In this document: positions 43,570-53,565 of the stretch, in pieces
Layout: each line of letters begins with the position of its first letter
Numbering within the stretch: the first letter of the stretch is position 1
Source: Aureimonas sp. Leaf324
GTDB lineage: Bacteria > Pseudomonadota > Alphaproteobacteria > Rhizobiales > Rhizobiaceae
DNA: 64,000 nt
Direction of reading: 5' to 3'
Assembly: GCF_001423245.1 (NCBI RefSeq)
Contig: NZ_LMOH01000007.1
Span: 31,904 to 95,903 of the forward strand
Made by a program: the position numbers and the translations under genes
Notes under the pieces: generated by a model
Told to the model about the DNA's origin: nothing
The model's database searches: none
What the model saw: the letters and a program-made list of their open reading frames with translations, nothing else

Positions 43570-44385
43570 TCAGAAGGCGCCGATCATGAAGCGGATCGCA
43601 ACGGTCAGGAGAAACAAGCCGAAGCCGACCTCCAGCTGACGCTTCGTCAGACGGTGCGCCAGCGTCGCGCCGAGCCGGACCGTCGGCATCGACATCGGGA
43701 TGAGGATCGCGAGCGCCGCGAGGCTGACATGGCCGAGGCTGAGCGGCGGAAGGTCGGGATGCCCCCACCCGCCGACGATGAAAGGCACGACGCCCGGAAC
43801 GGCGATCAGCACGCCGACGCCGGCCGACGTCGCCACCGCCTGGTGCATCGAGCGGCCGTAGAGCGTCATGAACGTGTTGTTGAGAACTCCGCCGCCGATC
43901 CCCATGATCGCCGACAGCCCGCCGATCAGGGACCCCGAGACCGTGCGTCCGACGCGCCCGGGCAGATCGCTGCCAAGCACGAAGGGCAGCTTGCCGATCA
44001 GCATCCGCACGCCGAGAACGAGCGCGATGGCGGCGAAGATCGCGGCCAGCACGTCGGACGGCAGGAGGTTCGCCACCGCGCCGCCGAGAAGGGCGCCGAG
44101 CGGCACCGTGATCAGCCATTGCCGGAGGAGCACCATATCGACCGCTCCCCGCGCCATGTGGGCGCGCAACGAGCGAATCGAGGTCGGAATGATCAGCGCC
44201 AGCGACGTTCCAACCGCGATCTGCATCCGCGTATCGGGCGCGACGTCGAGGGTCGTGAGCACCTGATAAAGGACGGGAACCGTGACGGCGCCGCCACCGA
44301 TCCCCAGAAGTCCCGCAAGGAAGCCAGAGAGCAGCGCGCCGGCCGCGAGCAGGCCGACGAGCATTCCGATGTCGGCCCAATCCAT
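43570..44385 (-). CDS. TauE/SafE family sulfite/anion exporter
   Basis: The protein is 271 aa with about eight helices in two repeats. Each has the family Gly motif: [23 protein letters not shown] and [23 protein letters not shown]. The family moves sulfite, sulfoacetate or other anions. Substrate cannot be told. Its stop lies eight bases from the end of the convergent aspartic protease gene, with no terminator between. It is 17 bases downstream of dusA, so the two may share a transcript. Confidence 0.87.
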   Translation of the reverse strand: MDWADIGMLVGLLAAGALLSGFLAGLLGIGGGAVTVPVLYQVLTTLDVAPDTRMQIAVGTSLALIIPTSIRSLRAHMARGAVDMVLLRQWLITVPLGALLGGAVANLLPSDVLAAIFAAIALVLGVRMLIGKLPFVLGSDLPGRVGRTVSGSLIGGLSAIMGIGGGVLNNTFMTLYGRSMHQAVATSAGVGVLIAVPGVVPFIVGGWGHPDLPPLSLGHVSLAALAILIPMSMPTVRLGATLAHRLTKRQLEVGFGLFLLTVAIRFMIGAF

Positions 44386-44402
44386 CTCGATCTTTCCCGT
44401 CG

Positions 44403-45401
44403 TCAGGCCGCGGCTGCGCCGGCGGGGGTCAGTTGGACCTCGGCGAAGGCTTCGCGCAGGAGATCGGGTGTTGCGCCGGGACGCACCGCGCGCTCCGACA
44501 GAAGCTGCCGCCAGCGGCGAGCGCCCGGCAGACCTGTGAACAGCCCGATCATGTGGCGCGTGACGTTCGACAACCGGCCGCCGGCGGCCATGTGCCGCTC
44601 GGAATAGGCGACCATCGCGTCGATCAAAGCGGGGTAGTCGACCGGCACCGGCTGCTCGCCATGGCAGAGCTCGCCGACGCGCGCGAGTTGGGACGGGGTC
44701 TGGTAGGCGCCCCGCCCCATCATCACCCCATCGACGCGGGTCAGATGCGATGCCGCGGACTCGGTGGTCGCGAGGCCGCCGTTGAGCCCGATGAACATGT
44801 CCGGCAGGCGCTGCTTCAGCCGATAGACGCGCTCGTAGTCGAGCGGCGGGATCTCGCGGTTCTCCTTGGGGCTCAGCCCCTGCAGCCAGGCCTTGCGCGC
44901 GTGGACCCAGATCGCGGAGACGCCGGCATCCACCGCCCGATCGGCGAGCGCATCGAGCGCCGGCTCGGGGTCCTGATCGTCAACGCCGATCCGGCATTTC
45001 ACCGTGACGGGGATCGCGACCGCCTCGCGCATTGCGGCGAGGCAGCGCCCGACGAGCTCGGGATCGCGCATCAGGCAGGCACCGAAGGCACCCGACTGTA
45101 CCCGGTCCGACGGGCAGCCGACATTCAGGTTGATCTCGTCGTAGCCAAAGGCTTCGCCGATCCGCGCGGCTTCAGCCAGCTTGGCCGGGTCCGATCCGCC
45201 GATCTGGAGCGCGAGCGGGTGTTCGGCGGCGTCGAAGCCGAGCAGCCGATCCCGGTCGCCATGCAGGATCGCGTCGGCGACCACCATCTCGGTATAGAGG
45301 AGCGCCCGGGGCGCCAGCTGCCGGTGCAGGTAGCGACAATGACGATCGGTCCAGTCGATCATCGGTGCGACGGCGAACCGGACGGGAAGGTATGGGCGCA
45401 T
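44403..45401 (-). CDS. dusA: tRNA-dihydrouridine synthase A
   Basis: The protein is 332 aa. FMN-barrel motifs: [27 protein letters not shown], and the Dus signature [22 protein letters not shown] with the catalytic Cys. VKCRIGVDD and GLNGGLAT follow, then [11 protein letters not shown]. It reduces uridine 20/20a in the tRNA D-loop with NADPH. It is divergent from acpXL; the 126-base gap holds both promoters. Confidence 0.95.
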   Translation of the reverse strand: MRPYLPVRFAVAPMIDWTDRHCRYLHRQLAPRALLYTEMVVADAILHGDRDRLLGFDAAEHPLALQIGGSDPAKLAEAARIGEAFGYDEINLNVGCPSDRVQSGAFGACLMRDPELVGRCLAAMREAVAIPVTVKCRIGVDDQDPEPALDALADRAVDAGVSAIWVHARKAWLQGLSPKENREIPPLDYERVYRLKQRLPDMFIGLNGGLATTESAASHLTRVDGVMMGRGAYQTPSQLARVGELCHGEQPVPVDYPALIDAMVAYSERHMAAGGRLSNVTRHMIGLFTGLPGARRWRQLLSERAVRPGATPDLLREAFAEVQLTPAGAAAA

Positions 45402-45456
45402 GAAGTCCGGGCCATTTCCGCGAGCGATGGGGCAAAAGAGGAGCCGGCGGGTTCGC

Positions 45457-45485
45457 TTTGCAAACGCTGGAGGATTGCATATAGG
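45457..45485 (+). promoter_or_regulatory. Candidate sigma-70-type promoter of the acpXL cluster
   Basis: TTTGCA (45457-45462) and TATAGG (45480-45485) are separated by 17 bases and lie 43 bases upstream of the acpXL start. Both hexamers are imperfect, so this is tentative. Confidence 0.35.
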
Positions 45486-45527
45486 TTCGCCGCACGAACG
45501 ATCCGACAGATTTACGAGGAAGATCCC

Positions 45528-45809
45528 TTGTCTTCAACCTTCGACCGGGTCGCCGACATCATCGCCGAGACCAGCGAGATCGACCGCGACCAGATCACCC
45601 CCGAGAGCCACACGATCGACGACCTCGGCATCGATTCGCTCGACTTCCTCGACATCGTCTTCGCGATCGACAAGGAATTCGGCATCAAGATTCCGCTCGA
45701 AAAGTGGACGCAGCAGGTCAACGAGGGCGCGGCCACGACGGAAGAGTACTTCGTCATGAAGAACCTCTGCGCCAAGATCGACGAGCTGCGGGCCGCCAAG
45801 GCGGTCTGA
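45528..45809 (+). CDS. acpXL: Acyl carrier protein for very-long-chain fatty acid synthesis
   Basis: The protein is 93 aa. Phosphopantetheine attaches at the Ser in [40 protein letters not shown] and the C-terminal [14 protein letters not shown] are near-identical to rhizobial AcpXL. It carries the growing 27-hydroxyoctacosanoyl chain. The start is TTG at 45528, with GAGGA seven bases before it; this gives exactly the family N-terminus ([11 protein letters not shown]). Confidence 0.95.
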   Translation: MSSTFDRVADIIAETSEIDRDQITPESHTIDDLGIDSLDFLDIVFAIDKEFGIKIPLEKWTQQVNEGAATTEEYFVMKNLCAKIDELRAAKAV

Positions 45810-45888
45810 CGCGGCCGACCGCTCGACGGACCATTTCCCCATCGCGGGCGCCTGGCGCGCCCGTGCTTACCCTTCGACGGAACCGACC

Positions 45889-47094
45889 ATGGATCAGCCC
45901 GCGCGAGACGTCTTGATCACCGGGGTCGGCCTGGTTTCCTCGCTCGGCGAGGGCGTCGAGACGCATCTGGCTCGGCTGGCCCCGCACGGCAGCTTTCAGC
46001 CGGCGATCGAAAGCGTCGAGCCGACCGGGCATTTCGTCCATCCCCTCCCCCCGATCGACTGGTCGCTGCAGATCCCGAAGAAGGGCGACCAGCGCCAGAT
46101 GGAAACCTGGCAGAAGCTCGGTGTCTATGCGGCGGGCCTCGCGCTGGCGGATGCCGATGTCGCGGCCGACGAGGCGACGCGCGCGAAGGTGGACATGATC
46201 GTCGCGGCGGGCGGCGGCGAACGCGATCCCGAGGTCGACGCGTTGGTGATGGCGCGCGCGCGCGGGCAGAACGATCCGCTGCCGATGATGAACGAGCTTC
46301 TGTCGAGCGAACTGCGCCCGACGCTGTTTCTCGCGCAGCTCTCCAACCTCATGGCCGGCAACATCTCGATCGTTCACAAGGTGACAGGCTCCTCGCGCAC
46401 CTTCATGGGCGAGGAGAGCGCCGGCATCTCCGCCGTGCAGGTGGCGGCGGCGCGCATCCGCGCGGGCCAGAGCCGCATCTGCCTCGTCGGCGGCGCCTTT
46501 TCCGCCGCCCGCAAGGACCTTCTCGTCAACTACGAACTCGGCGGCCATCTCCTCGGCGGCGAGTGGCGGCCGGTTCCCGCCCGCACGGGCGAGGACGCGG
46601 GCTTCGTGCCCGGCAGCGTCGGCGCCTTCCTGGTGCTGGAGGATGCCGAGCACGCCCACTCGCGCGGCGCGACGGCCTACGGGCGTCTCAGCTTCGTCGC
46701 CGGCGATCGCGGGCCGCGCGGGGATGGACGGCTCGCCGAGCGCCTCGGGCGGCTTCTCGACGAGAGCGGCGTCGGAGACGACGAACTTCTGATCCTGTCG
46801 GGCGCGACCGGCATCTCCGGCGCGACGGGCGAGGAGATCTCGCTTCTCAGCCGCCGTTTTCCGAACGCGGCTTTGCGGACCTACGGCAGCGCCGTCGGCC
46901 ATGCGATGGAAGCGCAGTTTCCGACCGGCGTGGCGCTCGCCGCGATTCACCTGTCGGCGGGCCGCCTGCCGGGTCCGGCGGCTGGCGGCGAGGAACGCCC
47001 GGCCGAGTTCGCGCCCGCTCGCGCGCTCGTCACCGGCGTCGGCCACGTCCGAGGCGAAGGGGTCGCCCTCGTCGAGGCGATCGAGCCGCGCTGA
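45889..47094 (+). CDS. fabF2XL: Beta-ketoacyl-ACP synthase-like protein of VLCFA cluster (catalytic Cys absent)
   Basis: The protein is 401 aa, a thiolase fold (DVLITGVGLVSSLGEGV; VGGAFSAARKDL). Aligned to FabF1XL, the nucleophile motif TACASG reads GEESAG: Glu176 replaces Cys. The first catalytic His (INAHGTST in FabF1XL) is LSGATGIS here; the second is kept in GSAVGHAMEAQ, but its partner Lys is Gly. It therefore resembles a chain-length-factor-like partner, probably pairing with FabF1XL. It begins 79 bases after acpXL, leaving no room for fabZXL. Confidence 0.85.
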   Translation: MDQPARDVLITGVGLVSSLGEGVETHLARLAPHGSFQPAIESVEPTGHFVHPLPPIDWSLQIPKKGDQRQMETWQKLGVYAAGLALADADVAADEATRAKVDMIVAAGGGERDPEVDALVMARARGQNDPLPMMNELLSSELRPTLFLAQLSNLMAGNISIVHKVTGSSRTFMGEESAGISAVQVAAARIRAGQSRICLVGGAFSAARKDLLVNYELGGHLLGGEWRPVPARTGEDAGFVPGSVGAFLVLEDAEHAHSRGATAYGRLSFVAGDRGPRGDGRLAERLGRLLDESGVGDDELLILSGATGISGATGEEISLLSRRFPNAALRTYGSAVGHAMEAQFPTGVALAAIHLSAGRLPGPAAGGEERPAEFAPARALVTGVGHVRGEGVALVEAIEPR

Positions 47095-47132
47095 AGCATG
47101 ATGTGTGAGCCGGGCGCTCCGGCGCAGGACGG

Positions 47133-48425
<1,293 letters not shown>

Positions 48426-48445
48426 CCGTTATTCCAGGAGCCTCC

Positions 48446-49489
48446 ATGCGAGCCTTGCAACTCGTCGCCGATCGAGACCTTCGCACCGTCGAGGTCGACG
48501 CGCCCGGCGCCCCCGGTCCCGGCGAGGTCACGGTTCGCATCCAGGTCGTCGCGCTCAACCATATCGACGTCTGGGGCTGGCGGGGCATGGCCTTTGCCAA
48601 GCGCAAGCTGCCGCTGACGATCGGTGCGGAAGCATCGGGTGTCGTCGAGACGCTGGGTGCGGGCACCTCCGGGCTGGTGCCGGGGCAACTCGTCTCGATC
48701 TACGGCGCGCGCACCTGCGGGCTCTGCCATGCCTGCCGCGAGGGCCGCGACAATCTCTGCGAGCATGTCGGCGGCGTCCACGGCTTCCATCTCGACGGCT
48801 TCGCGCAGGAGCGCATCAACCTGCCGGCACGCCTCCTCGTGCCTGCTCCTCCCGGCTGCGACGCGGTCGGCGCGGCGCTGGCGCCGGTCACCTTCGGCAC
48901 GGTCGAGCACATGCTGTTCGACAACGCCAGGCTCCAGCCCGGCGAGACCATTCTCGTCCATGCCGGCGGCTCCGGCATCGGCACGGCGGCGATCCAGCTG
49001 GCCAAGCGCCACGGCGCGACGGTGATCACGACGGTCGGCTCCGACGAGAAGATCGAACCGGCCAAGGCACTCGGCGCCGATCACGTCATCAACTACCGCT
49101 CCGACCGCTTCGAGGGCGTCGTCCGCAAGTTGACGAAGAAGAAGGGCGTCGACGTCGTGTTCGAGCATGTCGGCAAGGACACGTTCGCGGGCTCGATGCT
49201 GTGCCTCAAGCGCGGCGGGCGGCTCGTCACCTGCGGCTCCACCTCAGGCGTCTCCACCGAGGTCAATCTGATGATGCTGTTCCAGCAGCAGTTGAAGCTC
49301 CTCGGCTCGTTCGGCTGCCGCATGGAGAACATGGCCGACGCGATGGAAAAGATGGCGCGCGGCTGGGTCAAGCCGGTGATCGACACCGAGGTCGGCTTCG
49401 ACGACATCGACGTCGCGTTGAAGCGCATGGAAAGCCGGCAGGTCTTCGGCAAGATCGTGCTGCACGTGGATCGCGACCTCGCTGCATGA
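48446..49489 (+). CDS. Zinc-binding alcohol-dehydrogenase-like reductase of VLCFA cluster
   Basis: The protein is 347 aa, MDR superfamily. The N-terminal GroES fold keeps a structural-zinc-like cluster (CGLCHACREGRDNLC). The Rossmann motif HAGGSGIGTAAIQLAKRHG binds NAD(P)H. The gene between fabF1XL and lpxXL in rhizobia has the same family (adh2XL), and it is presumed to act in VLCFA synthesis, perhaps as an enoyl reductase or in 27-hydroxylation. CAGGAG lies five bases before the ATG. The stop overlaps the lpxXL ATG. Confidence 0.88.
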   Translation: MRALQLVADRDLRTVEVDAPGAPGPGEVTVRIQVVALNHIDVWGWRGMAFAKRKLPLTIGAEASGVVETLGAGTSGLVPGQLVSIYGARTCGLCHACREGRDNLCEHVGGVHGFHLDGFAQERINLPARLLVPAPPGCDAVGAALAPVTFGTVEHMLFDNARLQPGETILVHAGGSGIGTAAIQLAKRHGATVITTVGSDEKIEPAKALGADHVINYRSDRFEGVVRKLTKKKGVDVVFEHVGKDTFAGSMLCLKRGGRLVTCGSTSGVSTEVNLMMLFQQQLKLLGSFGCRMENMADAMEKMARGWVKPVIDTEVGFDDIDVALKRMESRQVFGKIVLHVDRDLAA

Positions 49490-50409
49490 GCGGACGGTTT
49501 CTGGAGCGCGCCTGGAAGCGGCAGCGGCAGTCGCGCGACTGGCTGGTCGCGCAGGCCCTGTTCGCGATGCTCGCGGTGCTCAGACGGTTTCCCGCGCGCA
49601 AGGGTCTGGCCTTCGCCGATCGGCTTGCGCAGTGGATCGGGCCGAAGACCTCGCGGCACCGGATCGCCATCGAGAACCTGACGCTCGCCTACCCCGAGAA
49701 GAGCGCCGCGGAGATCGAGGACATCGCCCGGCGCAACTGGGGCCAGATGGGCCGCATCGCTGCCGAATACGTGTTCCTCGACGAGATCTTCGACTTCGAC
49801 CCGGCGCGCGAGCCCGGATCGGGCATGGTCGACGTGGAGGGGATCGACCTCTTCCTGGCGTTGCGCGACAACCCCAAGCCGATCATCTTCTTCACGGCGC
49901 ATCTCGGGTCGTTCGAGCTCCTGCCGATCTGCGCGGCGACCTTCGGACTTGACCTGACGGCGCTCTTCCGCCAGCCGAACAACCGCTACATCGCCCGCGA
50001 GGTCCTGTCCGCACGGCGCACGAGCGGTGGCCATCTCGTTCCCTCCAAGGCCGGCGCGGCCTGGGCTTTGGCCGGCACGCTGGAAGCCGGCGGCAATGTC
50101 GGGATGCTGGTCGATCAGAAGTTCAAGCGCGGCGAGCCGACAACCTTCTTCGGCCGACCCTGCCGCACCAATCCTCTCGTCCCCAAGCTTGCCCGCAAGT
50201 TCGACTGCGACATCCATCCCGCCCGCTGCATCCGGCTGCCGGACGGTCGCTATCGCCTGGTCCTGGAGCCTCGTCTCGATCTGGCTCGGGGAGCCGACGG
50301 GGCGATCGACGTGGCGGCGAGTTGCCAGCAGTTGAACGACGTCGTGGAGCGCTGGGTGCGCGAGCATCCCGACCAGTGGATGTGGTTCCATCGTCGCTGG
50401 CAGATCTGA
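49486..50409 (+). CDS. lpxXL: Lipid A very-long-chain acyltransferase
   Basis: The protein is 307 aa, LpxL/HtrB family. An N-terminal hydrophobic segment (WLVAQALFAMLAVLRRF) anchors it to the inner membrane. The catalytic HX4E is FFTAHLGSFELLPI. GNVGMLVDQKFKRG and the C-terminal PDQWMWFHRRW are family markers. It moves the VLCFA from AcpXL to lipid A. The start overlaps the dehydrogenase stop (ATGA). It ends the five-gene cluster. Confidence 0.93.
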   Translation: MSGRFLERAWKRQRQSRDWLVAQALFAMLAVLRRFPARKGLAFADRLAQWIGPKTSRHRIAIENLTLAYPEKSAAEIEDIARRNWGQMGRIAAEYVFLDEIFDFDPAREPGSGMVDVEGIDLFLALRDNPKPIIFFTAHLGSFELLPICAATFGLDLTALFRQPNNRYIAREVLSARRTSGGHLVPSKAGAAWALAGTLEAGGNVGMLVDQKFKRGEPTTFFGRPCRTNPLVPKLARKFDCDIHPARCIRLPDGRYRLVLEPRLDLARGADGAIDVAASCQQLNDVVERWVREHPDQWMWFHRRWQI

Positions 50410-50492
50410 AGCGAACGCCGCTCGCCTGAACATTCGATCCGCTTCCTTAACTTTCGTCGCCTAGGTTCGCCGGGCGAAGGAATCCAGGTGCG

Positions 50493-52493
50493 ATGATCAC
50501 ATTCCTGAAACGGTATTCGGCAACGGCCATCGGTGCGGGCGCAGTGCTCGCGGCCGTCTCGGTCGCGGGTGTCTATATCAGCAAGGAAACGGTCTCGAGC
50601 CTGCTCGCCTCGACGGCGCAGCAGCGTGTCCAGGGGTTCGTGACGTATCTCGAGGAGACCAACGGGGCGGTGGAAGCCCTTCTCACCGGCATCTCCCGCG
50701 ATCCCGAGCTCGAGAGCGAAATCCGCGCGGTGGCGCTTGCCTCCGGTCTGACCAACTTCACGGTCTTCGATCTGTCCGGCGAACCGCAGTTCGCCCTGAA
50801 GTCCGAGGCCCACGCCTGGCTGCTGCGCGAACGCCCGGGCGGCATCAACGGCCTCGAAAAGCTCGCGGCCAGCGCCGTTGAGCGACCCGGCGACTGGAGC
50901 GAAGCCGTCCGGTCCGGAACCGGCGAAAGCCTCGTGATCTCGCCCGTCGAACGCGAGGGAACCCGGCAAGGCTTCGTGTCGATCGCGCCCGACATGACGG
51001 GCGTCGAGGAGAATCTCGCCAAGACCGTCGGGCTCGCGGTGGCCGGGCTGATCGGGGCTCTCGTCACCGGCGCCGGCGTTCCCAGCCTCATCTACATGCG
51101 CCGCAAGTGGCGCATCGAGCAGGCCGACGAACGCATCCAGTTTCTCGCCAACCACGACACACTGACGAAGCTCCTGAACCGGAAGCGGATCGAAGAGGAC
51201 GCGGGCCGCATTCTGGCGACCTGTCGCGCGACGCGCGAGCGCCTCGCCGTCTGGGCAGTCGACATCAAGGGCCTCGGCGACATCAACAAGACGGTCAATC
51301 AGGCGGGGGGCGACGAACTGCTGCGCACGGTCGCCGACCGGCTCATGCGGATCATCGATCGCAACGACCTCGTCGCCCGGACCGGCGCCGACGACTTCAT
51401 GATCGTCCAGCGGAACCTCAGGGGGCTCAACGACGTCGAAGCCCTCGCCCGCCGCATCCGCCAGGAGATCGAGACCCCCGTGACCATCGAGGGCGTCGAG
51501 TTGACGCCGCAGCTCTGCATGGGCGTCGCGCTGGTGCCCGAGCACGGGCGCACGATCGGCGAGCTGTTCCAGAATGCCGAGCTTGCCGTGCTCGTTCACA
51601 AGAGCTCGAAGCAAGGCGATTTCGTTCTGTTCGAGCCCTCCATGGACGAGGAGGCGACGCGGCGGCGCATGATCGAGCGCCGCATGCGCGAGGCGCTGGA
51701 GCACGAGCAGTTCGAGCTGTTCTATCAGCCGATCGTGCGGGCCAGCGACCAGACGATCCTCGGCTTCGAAAGCCTGATCCGCCTGCCCGACGGTCAGGGC
51801 GGCTATATCCCGCCGTCGGTGTTCATCCCGATCGCCGAGGCGCGAGGACACATCAAGGCGATCGGTGACTGGGTGCTGCGCGAGGCGACGCGCCAGATCG
51901 CGCTGTGGCCGGAAGAGCTGTTCATCTCGGTCAACCTCTCGGCCGTCCAGTTCCGCGACGGGGATCTCGTGTCGATCGTGCGCGGCGCCCTGAAGGCGGC
52001 CGGGATCGCGGGTCATCGGCTCGAGATCGAGGTCGTCGAAAGCCTGCTCCTCGATCGCTCGGACGCGATCCTCAAGCAACTCCAGCAGTTGAAGACGCTC
52101 GGCGTGTCGATCGCCATGGACGACTTCGGCACCGGCTACTCGTCGCTCGGCTATCTCTGGCGTTTCCCGTTCGACAAGCTGAAGATCGACCAGTCCTTCA
52201 TGATCGCTTTCGAGCAGGGCGAGCCGAACATCCGGCATATCATCGGGACCATCGTCAATCTCGGTCACCACATGAAGCTGAAGGTCGTCACGGAAGGGAT
52301 CGAGACCGCGGCGCAGGCGAAGATGCTGATGGAGATCGGCTGCGATCAGCTGCAGGGCTACCTGTTTGGAAAGCCTGTCGCGGCGGAGCGCGTGGCGGCC
52401 GAACTGCTGACGCGACTGTCGCATCGCGTGGATCGGTCTCCGTTGCTGGAACTCGAAGCCACGGCTTCCCTGCCTCTTGCCTCGAACGCCTGA
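50493..52493 (+). CDS. Membrane GGDEF-EAL protein, degenerate cyclase and intact phosphodiesterase
   Basis: The protein is 666 aa. Two membrane helices (about 10-30 and 178-201) flank a periplasmic sensor region. In the GGDEF domain (about 210-380) the motif is GADDF, and the I-site Arg is missing, so cyclase activity is unlikely. The EAL domain (about 395-640) keeps the catalytic set: Glu426 (motif reads ESL), Asn481, Glu513, Asp543-Asp544 (MDDFGTGYS), Lys564, Glu601 and Gln621. It should hydrolyse cyclic di-GMP to pGpG. Confidence 0.9.
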   Translation: MITFLKRYSATAIGAGAVLAAVSVAGVYISKETVSSLLASTAQQRVQGFVTYLEETNGAVEALLTGISRDPELESEIRAVALASGLTNFTVFDLSGEPQFALKSEAHAWLLRERPGGINGLEKLAASAVERPGDWSEAVRSGTGESLVISPVEREGTRQGFVSIAPDMTGVEENLAKTVGLAVAGLIGALVTGAGVPSLIYMRRKWRIEQADERIQFLANHDTLTKLLNRKRIEEDAGRILATCRATRERLAVWAVDIKGLGDINKTVNQAGGDELLRTVADRLMRIIDRNDLVARTGADDFMIVQRNLRGLNDVEALARRIRQEIETPVTIEGVELTPQLCMGVALVPEHGRTIGELFQNAELAVLVHKSSKQGDFVLFEPSMDEEATRRRMIERRMREALEHEQFELFYQPIVRASDQTILGFESLIRLPDGQGGYIPPSVFIPIAEARGHIKAIGDWVLREATRQIALWPEELFISVNLSAVQFRDGDLVSIVRGALKAAGIAGHRLEIEVVESLLLDRSDAILKQLQQLKTLGVSIAMDDFGTGYSSLGYLWRFPFDKLKIDQSFMIAFEQGEPNIRHIIGTIVNLGHHMKLKVVTEGIETAAQAKMLMEIGCDQLQGYLFGKPVAAERVAAELLTRLSHRVDRSPLLELEATASLPLASNA

Positions 52494-52623
52494 CCGTTCC
52501 CAACGCGCGTCGCCGACGAGTAGAATGGTAAACGAGAAGTCAATAAGTCTCGGAAAATTTATTTCCTGTTAAGGCGAACCTTGTGCGGAGCAGGTCGTTC
52601 TCCAGGAAACGAGGGCTTCTTCG

Positions 52624-52953
52624 ATGCGCGTACTGATCCTGGAAGACGAGCCGCTGATTGCGATGGACCTCGAGGATATCGTGGTCGAGACGCTGCAGGC
52701 CGACTGCGTCTGGGCGAGCAGCCTCCACGACGGTCTGCAGCACATTCGTGAGGGTGTCGACTTCGCCCTTCTCGATTTCGATCTCGGTGGAGACAACTCC
52801 GCGTCGATCGCGCGGACGCTCGAAGAGCTCAAGGTGCCGTTCTGCTTCGTGTCGGGCAGCCTCTCGGACGTGCCGAGCCGCTTCAACCGCATCCCGAAGA
52901 TCGCAAAGCCCTATCGTCACGACGACATCGTTCGGGCGCTGACGACGGCCTGA
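52624..52953 (+). CDS. Single-domain response regulator
   Basis: The protein is 109 aa, a receiver domain only. The acidic pocket is Glu7-Asp8 (LILEDEP), the phosphorylation site Asp51 (ALLDFDLGG), the switch Ser77 (FVSGS), and Lys95 (IAKPY). With no output domain it must act through protein contacts, like DivK or CheY. No kinase is adjacent; the histidine kinase at 41.1 kb is 10 kb away. The 130 bases upstream of the start are AT-rich in part and should hold its promoter. Confidence 0.88.
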   Translation: MRVLILEDEPLIAMDLEDIVVETLQADCVWASSLHDGLQHIREGVDFALLDFDLGGDNSASIARTLEELKVPFCFVSGSLSDVPSRFNRIPKIAKPYRHDDIVRALTTA

Positions 52954-53108
52954 ACGCGGGAGCTAGGGAGGGCGCGGCGACTGTCTCCGCGCTGGCTCCG
53001 GGACGCGAGACCTGATCCGGAGCGCGCCAGCACGGCGACGGACTGAGGATCGCTCCTTATGCTTACCAATCGACTAACGCGCTGTCGTGAACGATATGCT
53101 CACGCGAA

Positions 53109-53130
53109 AAAGGCCGGCAAGCCGGCCTTT
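53109..53130 (-). terminator. Rho-independent terminator of the entericidin-like gene
   Basis: AAAGGCCGGC-AA-GCCGGCCTTT, followed by TTTTT when extended leftward through the A run. It begins 31 bases after the stop of the small lipoprotein gene. Confidence 0.88.
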
Positions 53131-53161
53131 CCGTATTCCTCGCCGTCGGCGGCCGCGCTGG

Positions 53162-53308
53162 TCAGCGCGCCACGTCCTTCACAGCGGCGCCGGTCGCATC
53201 GACCGTGTTGCCGACGTCACGGCCCACGCCGCGCACGGTATTAGCGCAACCCGAGACCACCATGACGGCGGCGAGCGTTGCAGCGACGGCGGAAATGCGA
53301 CGGATCAT
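53162..53308 (-). CDS. Entericidin A/B-family small lipoprotein
   Basis: The protein is 48 aa. A signal sequence (RRISAVAATLAAVMVV) ends in lipobox VSGC (Cys21). The mature part, ANTVRGVGRDVGNTVDATG then AAVKDV, is the entericidin pattern. CAGGAG lies seven bases before the ATG, and a terminator follows the stop. In E. coli the related EcnAB are small stress-linked lipoproteins, with EcnB a bacteriolytic toxin; in rhizobia they are abundant and their role is unclear. It is easily missed because of its size. Confidence 0.85.
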   Translation of the reverse strand: MIRRISAVAATLAAVMVVSGCANTVRGVGRDVGNTVDATGAAVKDVAR

Positions 53309-53565
53309 GACCAAACTCCTGAGGGTCCCGATTGCGGCGAAGTAACGGCAACGGCGACATTCGGTTCCCGACGTCTCGACATAATTTGCCGCGACTTGGA
53401 CATCAAATCTGCCGTTGCGGTCGCCGCGCGCGCCATTCCGTCGCGCGACCTGTCCGACAGTTGAAGGCGTATCGCTTTCCTCGCCAGGGCGTGAGGCTTA
53501 TGTCTGTGGGACGGCTCGCTCGACGGCACGGTCCGGGGAGCCATTCGGCGAGGGAAGGAACAGGC

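Noticed and set aside
45889..47094. Reading FabF2XL as a decayed pseudogene
   Set aside because: The frame is intact and full-length, operon spacing and codon use are normal, and fold motifs are kept. Loss of Cys is better explained by a chain-length-factor-like role.
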